NCBI GenBank assembly: GCA_018381235.1
Contig: JAGZSF010000012.1
Location: 22,313 to 86,312 of the forward strand
Source of the DNA: Collinsella sp.
GTDB lineage: Bacteria > Actinomycetota > Coriobacteriia > Coriobacteriales > Coriobacteriaceae
DNA: 64,000 nucleotides
Direction: 5' to 3'
How positions within the stretch are numbered: position 1 is the first letter of the stretch; each line of letters starts with the position of its first letter. Below are positions 26,421-34,442 of this stretch, piece by piece. The notes under the pieces were generated by a model that did not search any database, had not been told where the DNA came from, and saw only the letters and a list, made by a program, of their open reading frames with translations. The translations under genes and the position numbers were made by a program.

Positions 26421-26502
26421 GGGGCGACCTTTCGGATGCGTTGTGCAGAAGTTGAGGGTTGGACGAGGCGGACGTGCGGGCATGGAGCCCGGCGCGAACA
26501 GG

Positions 26503-26946
26503 TTAGTGCAGGCCCATGCTGCCCGTGATCGTGTAGACCATAAAAACGATAAACGCGATGAGGGCGAGCACGATGATGATTTTTTGAGCCGGAGCCATGC
26601 CGGGGATCTCATTCTCGCCCGTAGACTCCTTGGAAGTGACCATGCGCTGGGCAAAGGTCATCTCGTCACGGCTCGGTTTGGGTTCGACGGGCTTGGGGCG
26701 GGCGGCTTTCTTAGGCTGAGGCTTGGGCGCGGCAGGCGCAGGCTTCGCGGCGGCGGGCCTGGGCGCGGGGGCGGGCTTGGGCGCGGGGGCCTCCTCGGCC
26801 TTCGCGCGCTCGGCACGCAGGGCAGCCAGCTCCTCACGCTCGCGACGGGCCTTTTCCTGCTCCTCGCGGCGGGCCTTCTCGGCGCGGAGCTCTTCCAACT
26901 CGGCGCGCTCCTCGTCAGACAGTGGTTGGGACTCAAGCTCGGCCAT
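26503..26946 (-). CDS. Small tail-anchored coiled-coil protein
   Basis: A 147-residue protein of unknown function. Residues 1-55 are a charged helical coil (EERAELEELRAEKARREEQE and similar). Residues 55-95 are a Pro/Ala/Lys linker with APKPAPAPRPAAAKPAPAAP-like repeats. Residues 122-142 are one membrane helix (IIIVLALIAFIVFMVYTI) just before the C-terminus. This is a C-tail-anchored layout, with the coil in the cytoplasm. AAAGGG precedes the ATG, close to the tRNA-Ala terminator. Nothing in the sequence ties it to a pathway. Confidence 0.7.
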   Translation of the reverse strand: MAELESQPLSDEERAELEELRAEKARREEQEKARREREELAALRAERAKAEEAPAPKPAPAPRPAAAKPAPAAPKPQPKKAARPKPVEPKPSRDEMTFAQRMVTSKESTGENEIPGMAPAQKIIIVLALIAFIVFMVYTITGSMGLH

Positions 26947-26965
26947 AGTTCAGCCCTTTCTTTTT

Positions 26966-26997
26966 AAAAAAAGCCGCCGACACAATGTCGACGGCTT
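26966..26997 (-). terminator. Terminator after tRNA-Ala
   Basis: The 12-bp stem aagccgtcgaca/tgtcggcggctt (one G-T pair, minus strand) has a 3-base loop and is followed by T7. Confidence 0.88.
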
Positions 26998-27011
26998 ATC
27001 AAATCCAAGGG

Positions 27012-27084
27012 TGGAGACGAAGGGAGTCGAACCCTCGGCCTCTGCCATGCGACGGCAGCGCTCTCCCAACTGAGCTACGTCCCC
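27012..27084 (-). tRNA. tRNA-Ala (CGC)
   Basis: A 73-nt cloverleaf on the minus strand. The acceptor GGGGACG pairs with CGTCTCC, the anticodon stem CTGCC/GGCAG holds loop GTCGCAT (anticodon CGC), and the T arm is GAGGGTTCGACTCCCTT. CCA is not encoded (CCC follows A73), unlike the Lys and His genes in this window. Confidence 0.93.
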
Positions 27085-27097
27085 AAGACAAGTTGAT

Positions 27098-27125
27098 ATT
27101 TTACCTACGGCTCGCCAACTGTCAA
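27098..27125 (-). promoter_or_regulatory. Promoter of tRNA-Ala
   Basis: Minus strand: -35 TTGACA (27120-27125), 16-base spacer, -10 TAAAAT (27098-27103). The tRNA begins 14 bases after the -10. Confidence 0.78.
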
Positions 27126-27190
27126 CGCCCAATAACCAGTCTTTTTGGGGCACGGCTATTTTGGCAACTTTTCGAACAGGCGATCCTCTC

Positions 27191-27225
27191 GATGATTATT
27201 TAATCCACGTCCCAGAAAAATCATC
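27191..27225. repeat. tgattatttaatcc repeat (R4), copy 1
   Basis: It has gatgattatttaatcc, then acgtcccag, then aaaaatcatc, with complementary ends (gatgatt/aatcatc). A second copy is at 38297-38330 with the same order of blocks. Confidence 0.75.
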
Positions 27226-27235
27226 GACGAACGCA

Positions 27236-28174
27236 CTACTTTGCGCTGGTGAGGACGCCGGTGGTGTCGAAGGCGGGGGTGAAGCTCTCGTCTACCGCGC
27301 CGCCCTCTTGCCAGAACATCGTCGTAAAGCCCAGGTCGTCGGCATGGTCGAGCACCTGCTCGTACTCCTCGCGCGTCACAGCGCGCGCCAGGTCGCCGCC
27401 CTGTTCGCGCATGAGGGCATTGGGCGTGTACTGGTTCATGACCGAGATCGGCACGTCGCCCACCGTCTGCCATACCAGGTCCAGTACGCGGCACGAGTCA
27501 TCCGCATGCCCCGGCAGCACCAGGTGGCGCACGATGATGCCGCGCTTCATGAGCCCGCCGTCATCCACCAACTCTCCCCCGCGGCGATCGATCTCGCGCG
27601 CCATCTGGGCCAGACCCGACACGGCCACGCGCGGGTAGTCCTTGATATGAGAAAGCGACTGCGCAAGCGCCGCGTCGGCATACTTAAAGTCGGTGAGCCA
27701 CACATCGACCAGGTCACCCAGCGCCGCCACGGCACTCGCGCGCTCATAACCGCTCGTGTTATAGACGATTGGGATGACCAGCCCGCGTGCCCGTGCCGCG
27801 GCAATCGCAGCCGGCAGCAGATGCGCGTAGTGCGTCGCCGTCACCAGGTTGATGTTGTTGGCGCCCTGGTCCTGCAGCTCCAACATAATCTCGACCAGAC
27901 GCTCGGGCGAAATCTCAAGCCCAAAATTGCCTGTCGAGATCTCTTGGTTCTGGCAATAGGCGCATTTGAGCGAACAGCCGCTAAAGAAAATCGTACCCGA
28001 GCCGGCCTCGCCCGAAATGGGCGGCTCCTCCCACATATGGAGCGCCGCGCGGGCGACCTTAAGCGTGTCGTCGGCGCCGCACACGCCACGCGCGCCCTCG
28101 CTGCGCGCCGCACCGCAACGGCGCGGACACAAATGGCAGGCGGGCGAAAAAAGTTCGGTCATCGACGTCGGCAT
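27236..28174 (-). CDS. Radical SAM protein, PFL-activase-like
   Basis: A 312-residue radical SAM enzyme. The [4Fe-4S]-SAM motif is C67-SLK-C71-AY-C74 (GCSLKCAYCQNQEIS). Four extra N-terminal cysteines (C13, C16, C20, C32 in CHLCPRRCGA and GVCG) suggest a second metal site, as in the PflX/AmmeMemoRadiSam-related branch of activase-like proteins. Substrate is unknown and no glycyl radical enzyme is next to it. The ATG at 28174 is preferred because TTTGGAG lies eight bases before it; another ATG 15 bases upstream is too close to that site. It is a single gene. Confidence 0.85.
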   Translation of the reverse strand: MPTSMTELFSPACHLCPRRCGAARSEGARGVCGADDTLKVARAALHMWEEPPISGEAGSGTIFFSGCSLKCAYCQNQEISTGNFGLEISPERLVEIMLELQDQGANNINLVTATHYAHLLPAAIAAARARGLVIPIVYNTSGYERASAVAALGDLVDVWLTDFKYADAALAQSLSHIKDYPRVAVSGLAQMAREIDRRGGELVDDGGLMKRGIIVRHLVLPGHADDSCRVLDLVWQTVGDVPISVMNQYTPNALMREQGGDLARAVTREEYEQVLDHADDLGFTTMFWQEGGAVDESFTPAFDTTGVLTSAK

Positions 28175-28312
28175 AAAAACATGCTCCAAAACAACGATTC
28201 AGCAGCTCAAACGTAAAGGGCCAGACCGCGTAGACGGCTCCGTCCCTAAGGCGCCGTAATCGTCCGACACGATTTTTGTAATGTCAAGACTGGAATCGAC
28301 AAAGTGCCGCTT

Positions 28313-28318
28313 TATGAT
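28313..28318 (+). promoter_or_regulatory. -10 box of the 6S-like RNA
   Basis: TATGAT matches the sigma-70 -10 consensus at five of six bases and lies seven bases before the predicted RNA 5' end. The -35 (tggaat at 28291-28296) is weak. Confidence 0.5.
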
Positions 28319-28324
28319 GTAGGT

Positions 28325-28492
28325 ATTCCGCCCCCCGCGGAGCAACTGGGTGAACCGTCGCGTTTATTTAGGGAGCCCACACAGTCGTACCTAGTACAGG
28401 TATCCTTCGTTGTTAAGGACGCTGGAACAGTCGATGAGGGCACCCACCTGTTTTAGGTGGGTTCATTTTCGTAACGTGGGGGGTGGTTTTCT
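28325..28492 (+). ncRNA. ssrS: 6S RNA candidate
   Basis: About 165 bases with no reading frame. The 5' ccgccccccgcg (28328-28339) pairs with 3' cgtggggggtgg (28475-28486), forming a 12-bp closing stem with G-U pairs that runs into ttttctttt. Near the 3' side is gggcacccacctg-tttt-aggtgggttca, a hairpin that resembles the conserved 3' part of the 6S central bubble. A central arm (tatcctt/aaggacg) is also present. 6S RNA mimics an open promoter and binds RNA polymerase. The call rests on memory of the family pattern and on structure; a covariance search would decide. Confidence 0.6.
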
Positions 28493-28700
28493 TTTGTCGA
28501 AAATCGCCATTACAGTCCATATGGATCCCCGCCGGCATCCCGACAAGCCATCGACAGCATCCTAATATCTGGTAAGCGCGTGATTATCGCTGCGTGCAAC
28601 TACATGCACCCCCCTTGGTCGAGTATTATGGTTCGGCTATGCCCTTTGCGCATGGCGTTCTTCTGACCTTTTCCTTCGACGCTTGGCGGTTTTTAGATTC

Positions 28701-29900
28701 ATGGCTTCATCCCCGAGCTACATACCGTACCTATGCGTGGCAGCGGCGGCCTTTATCACGACCTTCCTCGCGGTGCCCCTGGTCAAGCGCTTGGCAATTA
28801 AGCTCGATGCCGTCGACTATCCTTCTAAGCGCCGCATCAACACCAAGCCCATCCCGCGTTTGGGCGGAACGGCGGTGTTTTTGGGCCTGGTCGTTGCCTG
28901 CATTGTGCAAATACTAGGCACCTGGCACCTAGGCTGGCCACCCGTCCTGGTGCCGCACCCGCGCCTTCACATTAGCTATCCCATGCTGGCGCTCTCCTTT
29001 ACCGTCATCTTTGCGACCGGCGCTATCGACGACGTCTTCCAGCTCAAGCCCAAGCAAAAGCTGGCCGGACAGGTCCTCGCCGCGCTTATCGCCTGCATGG
29101 GCGGCCTAAAAATCGGCGTCATCGTCAACCCGTTTGCCCCCGGCGAGATCATGCTCGGATGGCTCGCCTACCCCATCACCGTGATCTATCTGGTGGCATT
29201 CACCAACATCATTAACCTCATCGACGGCCTCGACGGCTTGGCCACGGGCATCTGCGGCATCGCCTCGTTCACCATGTTTTCGATGGCCGTTCTCTCGGGC
29301 CGTATCGACGCCGCTGCGCTCTCCATTGCGCTCTTTGGCGCCTGTCTGGCCTTTTTGCGCTACAACTTCAACCCCGCAAGCATCTTCTTGGGCGACTCGG
29401 GGTCGTTGCTTCTGGGCTTTGCACTGGGCTCCATCTCGCTGCTCAACGTGAGCCGCACCGCCGCACTCACCTCGCTTATCATCCCGCTCATCGTTGCCGG
29501 CGTGCCTATCATCGACACGTTTAGCGCCATCGTGCGCCGCAAGCGCGCCCACATTAGCATTGGGCAGGCCGACAAGGGCCACATCCACCACCGCCTGATC
29601 CAAGAAGGCTACAACCAAAAACAGGCTGTGCTGCTCATCTATGCCTGGTGCATTATGCTTTCGGCCGGCGCCGCCGCCATCAATCAGGTCGAGGTGCCCA
29701 TGCGCGTGCTCATCTTTACCGTGCTCACCATTGGCTCGGCGGCCTTTGCCAAGCATCTACATCTGTTTGAGCCCGTGCTGCGCCACCATTACAACAAGCG
29801 CACGCACGAGGACGAGCTGGTCACCCCCGACGACCCCGTTTTTAAGCAGGAGGAGCAGGCAGCCGAGGAGCGCAAAGAAGAGCGCCACCACAAGCTCTAG
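28701..29900 (+). CDS. Undecaprenyl-phosphate GlcNAc-1-phosphate transferase (WecA/TagO family)
   Basis: A 399-residue polytopic enzyme that starts a cell-envelope glycopolymer by transferring a sugar-1-phosphate to undecaprenyl phosphate. About ten membrane helices are seen. The catalytic loops are conserved: RRINTKPIPRLGG (about 44-56), GAIDDVFQLKPKQKLAGQ with DD (about 108-125), NIINLIDGLDGLATG (about 168-182), FLGDSGSLLLGF (about 227-238) and ADKGHIHHRLI with the HIHH motif (about 285-295). The C-terminal tail is charged. ATG 28701 is chosen; a TTG 18 bases upstream is an alternative, and neither has a strong ribosome site. Confidence 0.92.
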   Translation: MASSPSYIPYLCVAAAAFITTFLAVPLVKRLAIKLDAVDYPSKRRINTKPIPRLGGTAVFLGLVVACIVQILGTWHLGWPPVLVPHPRLHISYPMLALSFTVIFATGAIDDVFQLKPKQKLAGQVLAALIACMGGLKIGVIVNPFAPGEIMLGWLAYPITVIYLVAFTNIINLIDGLDGLATGICGIASFTMFSMAVLSGRIDAAALSIALFGACLAFLRYNFNPASIFLGDSGSLLLGFALGSISLLNVSRTAALTSLIIPLIVAGVPIIDTFSAIVRRKRAHISIGQADKGHIHHRLIQEGYNQKQAVLLIYAWCIMLSAGAAAINQVEVPMRVLIFTVLTIGSAAFAKHLHLFEPVLRHHYNKRTHEDELVTPDDPVFKQEEQAAEERKEERHHKL

Positions 29901-30059
29901 GGCAAGCTGCCGAGGATGTGCCAAGGCACCGTTGGTCAAGCGCGGCCGCGCCGCACCCGTCGCACAAGCCGCCCCTCTCCTGCCCCTCACCCACTCACGC
30001 CCACCCCTCTCAATAAACACGCTATCATCAAGACCTGCGAACGAACGTTAGGAGCAATC

Positions 30060-31109
30060 ATGCCAAACGAGAACAGCTACGAAGTCGCGCTGCAAAAGAG
30101 CAACGCCATTCGCGAGGGCCTGACCAAAACGCCCGAGAAGTTCACCATGCTCACCGGCGACCGCCCCACCGGCCGTCTGCACCTGGGCCACTACTTCGGT
30201 ACCCTCAAGGGCCGCGTTGAGCTGCAGAACATGGGCGCCAAGACCAACGTGCTCATCGCCGACTACCAGGTCATCACCGACCGCGACACGACTGAGCACA
30301 TCCAGGACAACGTGTACAACATGGTCATGGACTACCTTGCCTGCGGTATCGACCCCGACAAGACTATGATCTACGCGCACTCCGCCGTGCCCGCCGCAAA
30401 CCAGCTCATGCTGCCGTTCCTGTCGCTGGTGTCCGAGGCCGAGCTGGCGCGCAACCCCACGGTCAAGGCCGAGATGGAGGCCTCGGGCCACGAGCTCACC
30501 GGCCTTCTGCTCACCTACCCGGTGCACCAGGCCTGCGACATTCTGTTCTGCAAGGGCAACGTCGTGCCCGTCGGTCGCGACCAGCTGCCGCACATCGAGC
30601 TCACCCGCACCATCGCACGCCGCTTTAACAACCGCTACGGCAAGGTATTTCCTGAGGTCGAAGCACTGCTGTCCGAGACCCCGCTGCTTCCCGGCCTTGA
30701 CGGTCGCAAGATGAGCAAGAGCTACGGCAACGCCATCAATATTTCGATGACCGCCGAGGAGACGGCCAAGCGCATCAAGAAGAGCCAAACCGACTCCGAG
30801 CGCATGATCACGTTCGATCCCGAGAACCGCCCCGGCGTGTCCGGTTTGCTTTCGACGGCTGCCATCTGCACCGGTCGCTCCGAGGTCGAAATTGCCGAGG
30901 AGATTGGCATGGGCGGCTCCGGCCAGCTCAAGAAGTACGTGACCGAGGCCGTCAACGAGTACTTCGCACCTATCCGCGAGCGTCGCCAGCGCTACGAGAA
31001 CGATCTGGACTATGTGAAGGACGTCCTGCACGAGGGCAACCGTCGCGCCAACGAGATTGCCGAGCAGACCCTGGCAGAGGTTCAGGACGCCATGGGCATG
31101 GTGTACTAG
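30060..31109 (+). CDS. trpS: Tryptophanyl-tRNA synthetase
   Basis: A 349-residue class I synthetase for tRNA-Trp. The HIGH-type motif is DRPTGRLHLGHYFGTL (about 31-46) and KMSKS is DGRKMSKSYGNAI (about 217-229). VGRDQLPHIELTR (about 175-187) is the family segment for the active site. The start at 30060 has TAGGAG and aligns with family N-termini; the in-frame region upstream is not protein-like. It is followed by a small terminator. Confidence 0.96.
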   Translation: MPNENSYEVALQKSNAIREGLTKTPEKFTMLTGDRPTGRLHLGHYFGTLKGRVELQNMGAKTNVLIADYQVITDRDTTEHIQDNVYNMVMDYLACGIDPDKTMIYAHSAVPAANQLMLPFLSLVSEAELARNPTVKAEMEASGHELTGLLLTYPVHQACDILFCKGNVVPVGRDQLPHIELTRTIARRFNNRYGKVFPEVEALLSETPLLPGLDGRKMSKSYGNAINISMTAEETAKRIKKSQTDSERMITFDPENRPGVSGLLSTAAICTGRSEVEIAEEIGMGGSGQLKKYVTEAVNEYFAPIRERRQRYENDLDYVKDVLHEGNRRANEIAEQTLAEVQDAMGMVY

Positions 31110-31144
31110 ACCGATCTGCTGGCTTGAGCTTTCGATTGCTTTAG

Positions 31145-31170
31145 GGCGGGCGTTACGGCGTCCGCTTTTT
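31145..31170 (+). terminator. Terminator of trpS
   Basis: The 7-bp stem gcgggcg/cgtccgc is followed by T6. Confidence 0.7.
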
Positions 31171-31501
31171 TGGAGCCGGACCGCTTCGGCTCCGTCCATC
31201 GCACTCCCCCGACAAACAGGAACAGGCCCGCCGGCAGTTAGTTGCCAGCGGGCCTGTTCCCGAAGTACACCGTTGAATCGCACAGAGGGGAGGAATGCGA
31301 ATCAAACTCAACAGGGCAGGCTTTTTCATCGCCTATTGCCTGCTCCGTTGCTGAAACCAATATAGTTCACCGTGGTTTACTTTCTAGCGTCAATGTGCGC
31401 CGCCATACCTTCTCCATAAGTTAGCTCCGGTAAACCTGCAACGGAAAACCACCACAAAGGGGACAGGCACCTTTGTGGTGGTTTTGACCACGGCGGAGCC
31501 G
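31171..31501. other. Intergenic region after trpS
   Basis: About 330 bases without a gene. It holds a strong hairpin with no T-run at 31218-31260 (ggaacaggcccgc and its complement, 13 bp) and R1 copy 3 (31445-31485). The part 31265-31435 is A+T-richer and shows no clear motif. Confidence 0.5.
31445..31485. repeat. R1 palindromic repeat, copy 3
   Basis: A perfect 16-bp stem, loop ggacaggca, identical to copies 1 and 2. Confidence 0.92.
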
Positions 31502-31822
31502 CTAGAGTCCGGCAGGCCAGCGACAAGCGGCCAAGTCGACGTGCATGTCATCCTTAAACGCCACACCCTCCCCTAACAAAAGCTCACGTTGAGCATCGGG
31601 ACCGCCAAAAGCAAAACCCTCGCATATGTGCCCGTCGGCAAACACCACGCGGTGACAGGGAATCTCGCCGGGGCGCGGATTACTATGCAGGGCATACCCC
31701 ACGTACCGCGCACTTCGTGGACGACCGGCAAGCAGAGCCACCTGACCATACGTGGCGACCATCCCCTCGGGGATTTGCTCGACCACCTCGTACACCCGTT
31801 CAAAAAAGCCCTCAGACGCCAT
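31502..31822 (-). CDS. MGMT-family DNA alkyltransferase (short form)
   Basis: A 106-residue protein that consists only of the C-terminal domain of O6-methylguanine-DNA methyltransferases. The alkyl-acceptor cysteine is C56 in GEIPCHRVVFADG, so the PCHR motif is intact, in contrast to alkyltransferase-like proteins with PWHR. The winged-helix DNA-binding part VYEVVEQIPEGMVATYGQVALLAGRPRSARYVGYAL precedes it. It is small enough to belong to the ATL-like class, so real repair activity is uncertain. AAGGGAG lies eight bases before ATG 31822. Confidence 0.82.
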   Translation of the reverse strand: MASEGFFERVYEVVEQIPEGMVATYGQVALLAGRPRSARYVGYALHSNPRPGEIPCHRVVFADGHICEGFAFGGPDAQRELLLGEGVAFKDDMHVDLAACRWPAGL

Positions 31823-31850
31823 TGCTCGCTCCCTTCCACCCGGAAAAGCA

Positions 31851-31890
31851 TAAACCACCACAAAGGGCCTGTCCCCTTTGTGGTGGTTTA
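31851..31890. repeat. R1 palindromic repeat, copy 4 (inverted loop)
   Basis: A 16-bp stem taaaccaccacaaagg with its complement. The loop gcctgtcc is the reverse complement of the usual one, so the element lies in the opposite orientation. Confidence 0.88.
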
Positions 31891-31901
31891 TGGCAGGTCG
31901 G

Positions 31902-32756
31902 TTAGTTGGCGGGCTGGAAGAAGGCTACTGCTACGGCGCCGGGGCCAACGTGGGTGCCGATGGTGGCGCCGATGGTGTGAACGGGCAACTCGCCCTCGGT
32001 GTGGCCAGCCCAAAGTGCCGCGCTGTCCTCGATATACTTCTTGAGCACCGCATCCGAAAGACCCGTATAGCCGAGCGCCAGCGGCATGGAAAAGTCGATG
32101 CCGCCCGCCTTTTCGACCTTTTGGTTCAGCAGGTTGCGGCCGTTCTTGGAACCGCGCGCCTTGCCCAGCTGCACGATCAGACCGTCCTCGACAGCCACCA
32201 CAGGCTTTACGTTGAGCAGCGTGCCCACGGCGCCGGCCGCAGCAGACAGACGACCGCCGCGCACCAGGTACTCCAGCGTCTCGAGCAGGCCGATAACCAC
32301 CACACGGTCGCGCACGGCCTCGACAGCCGCCGCGATCTGGGCCGCGCCCTGGCCCTCGTCCACTAGGCGCAGGGCATGCTCGACCAGCACGCGCTCACCC
32401 AGGGTAACGTTATTGCTATCAACCACATACACGTCGCCGCCCGGCGCCTCGGCAAGTGCGGTACGGGCGCTCTGATTGGTCCCCGAAAGTTTGGCACCCA
32501 CGGTAATAATCACCGCCTCGTCGCCGGCCTCACGTGCTTCGGCAATCGCCTGCGAAAAGGCGTACGGGTTGACCTGACCGGTCTTGGGCAGCTCGTCGCG
32601 CTCCACGAGCATCTCGTAAAAGCGCTGGTGATCGATGTCGACGCCATCCATATACACATCGGTGCCAAAGGTAACGGACAGCGGCAAGACGGACAGCGCC
32701 GGGTGCTCCGCCGGCGACATATCGCTGGCGGAATCGGTAATAATGCGGACGGTCAT
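31902..32756 (-). CDS. DegV-family fatty-acid-binding protein
   Basis: A 284-residue DegV protein. Family marks: RIITDSASDMSP at the N-terminus, MLVERDELPKTGQVNPYAF (about 60-78), VGAKLSGTNQSARTAL (about 97-112) with the lipid-carboxylate Ser, LVRGGRLSAAAGAVGTLLNVKPVV (about 170-193), and HTIGATIGTHVGPGAVAVAF near the end. DegV/FakB proteins hold a fatty acid for the kinase FakA; no FakA gene is present here. GAAAGGA precedes the ATG. Confidence 0.92.
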   Translation of the reverse strand: MTVRIITDSASDMSPAEHPALSVLPLSVTFGTDVYMDGVDIDHQRFYEMLVERDELPKTGQVNPYAFSQAIAEAREAGDEAVIITVGAKLSGTNQSARTALAEAPGGDVYVVDSNNVTLGERVLVEHALRLVDEGQGAAQIAAAVEAVRDRVVVIGLLETLEYLVRGGRLSAAAGAVGTLLNVKPVVAVEDGLIVQLGKARGSKNGRNLLNQKVEKAGGIDFSMPLALGYTGLSDAVLKKYIEDSAALWAGHTEGELPVHTIGATIGTHVGPGAVAVAFFQPAN

Positions 32757-32875
32757 AGCGAATCCTTTCTTGCGCAAGTCTCGCGCAGGGAATTTTGACA
32801 GCAATGTCCCGACACGGCGTACGCGCTCAAACGGGACGATGCAGTTCTTGGCTGAAAGCTAGCGCCAGCGCGGCT

Positions 32876-33325
32876 CTAGATCTCGCGCAGGGTGTTGAGA
32901 ATCGTGCGCAGCGACGCATACATCTGCTCGCGCTGCTCCACACCCATAGCCTTACCGGTGGTATCGAGCACCTCGCGAATGATGCGGTCCGCCTCGCTCA
33001 TGCTCTCGCCGCCTAGAGCGGTCAGGCGCACCGGAGCACGATACTTAACGGCGGCATCGCCCGAATCATCGACCTCGACGTAACCGCCCTCCTCCAGATG
33101 CGCGAGCGTGCGCGAGACGGCGGCACGGGTCACGCCTGCCATGCGAGCCAGGTCAGCACCAGTCAGGCCGTCCTTGCTGCGCTCAAGATAGTACAGGCAC
33201 ATAACGTCGGAGCCCTTGAGGCCCAGCCTTGCGCCCTCGGATGTCTTAATGCGCTGGATCTCCTTGTAGAGCCCGCTGATCAGTCCGACAAAGTCCTCAA
33301 AACGTGTCTCGTCGTTCTGCTGCAT
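32876..33325 (-). CDS. MarR-family transcriptional regulator
   Basis: A 149-residue winged-helix protein. The recognition part is DGLTGADLARMAGVTRAAVSRTLAHLEEGGYVEV (about 51-84), with a wing after it; helical flanks serve for dimerisation. The ligand is unknown. Start 33325 gives the usual family length. The divergent neighbour is far away; the DegV gene follows on the same strand 119 bases downstream. Confidence 0.85.
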   Translation of the reverse strand: MQQNDETRFEDFVGLISGLYKEIQRIKTSEGARLGLKGSDVMCLYYLERSKDGLTGADLARMAGVTRAAVSRTLAHLEEGGYVEVDDSGDAAVKYRAPVRLTALGGESMSEADRIIREVLDTTGKAMGVEQREQMYASLRTILNTLREI

Positions 33326-33429
33326 GGGAGACGACCGCCTTTCGCTTGCATAATGCTTACGGGTAAACATCTTAGTCGCATAAGCCGACACTCGTACCCA
33401 AATATCCCATTTGTTAACACATCAACATA

Positions 33430-33469
33430 AAAACCACCACAAAGGGGACAGGCACCTTTGTGGTGGTTT
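33430..33469. repeat. R1 palindromic repeat, copy 5
   Basis: Stem aaaccaccacaaagg with its complement (15 of 16 bp), loop ggacaggca. Confidence 0.9.
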
Positions 33470-33495
33470 GGGGCATCAATAGGTTCTAGGCGTCG

Positions 33496-34215
33496 CTACA
33501 GCTCCACGCAAGGATTGTCGCGGGTCACAAGCGTCTTAACGACAACCGTCGCTCCCAGATAGCACTCGAGCAGCTCGGCTAAGCGATCGATCGCGGCCTG
33601 GCAATCCCCCATCCGCTCGGGCTCCACGCACTCAATCGCCAGGAACGCATCGGCCGAATCGTCGGACAGCGCCGTGCGAACGCCGTCGCGCCAGTTCCAG
33701 CAGCGGCACACGGCGCCCGCGTCATCAATGTAGGCGAGCTCGCCGGGAAGCGTCGGGTCATCTGTCTCCTCGCCAAGCGGCAGAAACGCATCGCCACCGT
33801 CGGTCACCGCCAACCGCAGATCGCCCTCGATAGCATGTAGGTCCTCGCCGCCAACGGGCAGCGCGTAGGTCAGCGACACCGTGTTGTAGATGTCCACCGC
33901 GGGCGTAATGTGGCCCACCGGTTTGCCCTTGAGCACGCGCTTGAGCAAGTTCTCGATCGAACAGCGGGCGCCCTTTTTGGTCTTGAACAGCCGATAAGCC
34001 TCGCGCCATGCCTTGACCGGTGCGTTCTCGCTGATAGTATCGCTGGTCAGATGACGCTCCGCGTCGATATTGGCGCGGTCGAGCAACGCCGCGATCGCAT
34101 CCACGTCCTCTTGAGGAATCTGAGCCGCGGGCTTCATGCCCTTTACGACCACAACACCGACAGCCGCCTGCGGAAATAGTTCCCAAAACGAATCCTCGGC
34201 AACGAAGCTCTTCAT
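33496..34215 (-). CDS. B3/B4 tRNA-binding domain protein
   Basis: A 239-residue stand-alone protein of the B3/4 family, a domain otherwise found in the beta subunit of phenylalanyl-tRNA synthetase. Marks are VKAWREAYRLFKTKKGARCSIENLLKRVLKG (about 70-100), DIYNTVSLTYALPVGGEDL (about 108-126) and GELAYIDDAGAVCRCWNWRDG (about 157-177). Such free proteins may trim or edit amino acids or misacylated tRNAs; this is inference. GAAGGGAGAG precedes ATG 34215. Confidence 0.83.
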   Translation of the reverse strand: MKSFVAEDSFWELFPQAAVGVVVVKGMKPAAQIPQEDVDAIAALLDRANIDAERHLTSDTISENAPVKAWREAYRLFKTKKGARCSIENLLKRVLKGKPVGHITPAVDIYNTVSLTYALPVGGEDLHAIEGDLRLAVTDGGDAFLPLGEETDDPTLPGELAYIDDAGAVCRCWNWRDGVRTALSDDSADAFLAIECVEPERMGDCQAAIDRLAELLECYLGATVVVKTLVTRDNPCVEL

Positions 34216-34258
34216 GTGCTCTCCCTTCATAGCATGCGCCCGAGCCCGGGTGCCTAAA

Positions 34259-34319
34259 CAAAAAGCGCCCTTACGACGGCCACCTTCAAAGTCCTACGGT
34301 GCCGCCACAAGAGCGCTTA
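34259..34319 (-). terminator. Terminator-like hairpin downstream of pckA
   Basis: On the minus strand aagcgc-tcttgtggcggcacc pairs with ggtggccgtc-gtaag-ggcgctt and is followed by T5. The helix has several internal loops. Confidence 0.6.
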
Positions 34320-34386
34320 CGCTGCCCCTATCCGGAGAAAGGAGCGATATGTCAGGCGTATTGTAACCCGAGTCATCCGTGCGAGT

Positions 34387-34427
34387 AAAACCACCACAAA
34401 GGCGCCTGCCCCCTTTATGGTGGTTTT
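34387..34427. repeat. R1 palindromic repeat, copy 6 (inverted loop, one mismatch)
   Basis: The left arm aaaaccaccacaaagg is complete; the right arm has cctttatgg, one base off. The loop is cgcctgccc, in the opposite orientation. Confidence 0.85.
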
Positions 34428-34442
34428 GGGTCGGAAACAACG

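Noticed and set aside
31218..31260. Second terminator of trpS
   Set aside because: The stem is strong (13 bp) but no T-run follows on either strand.
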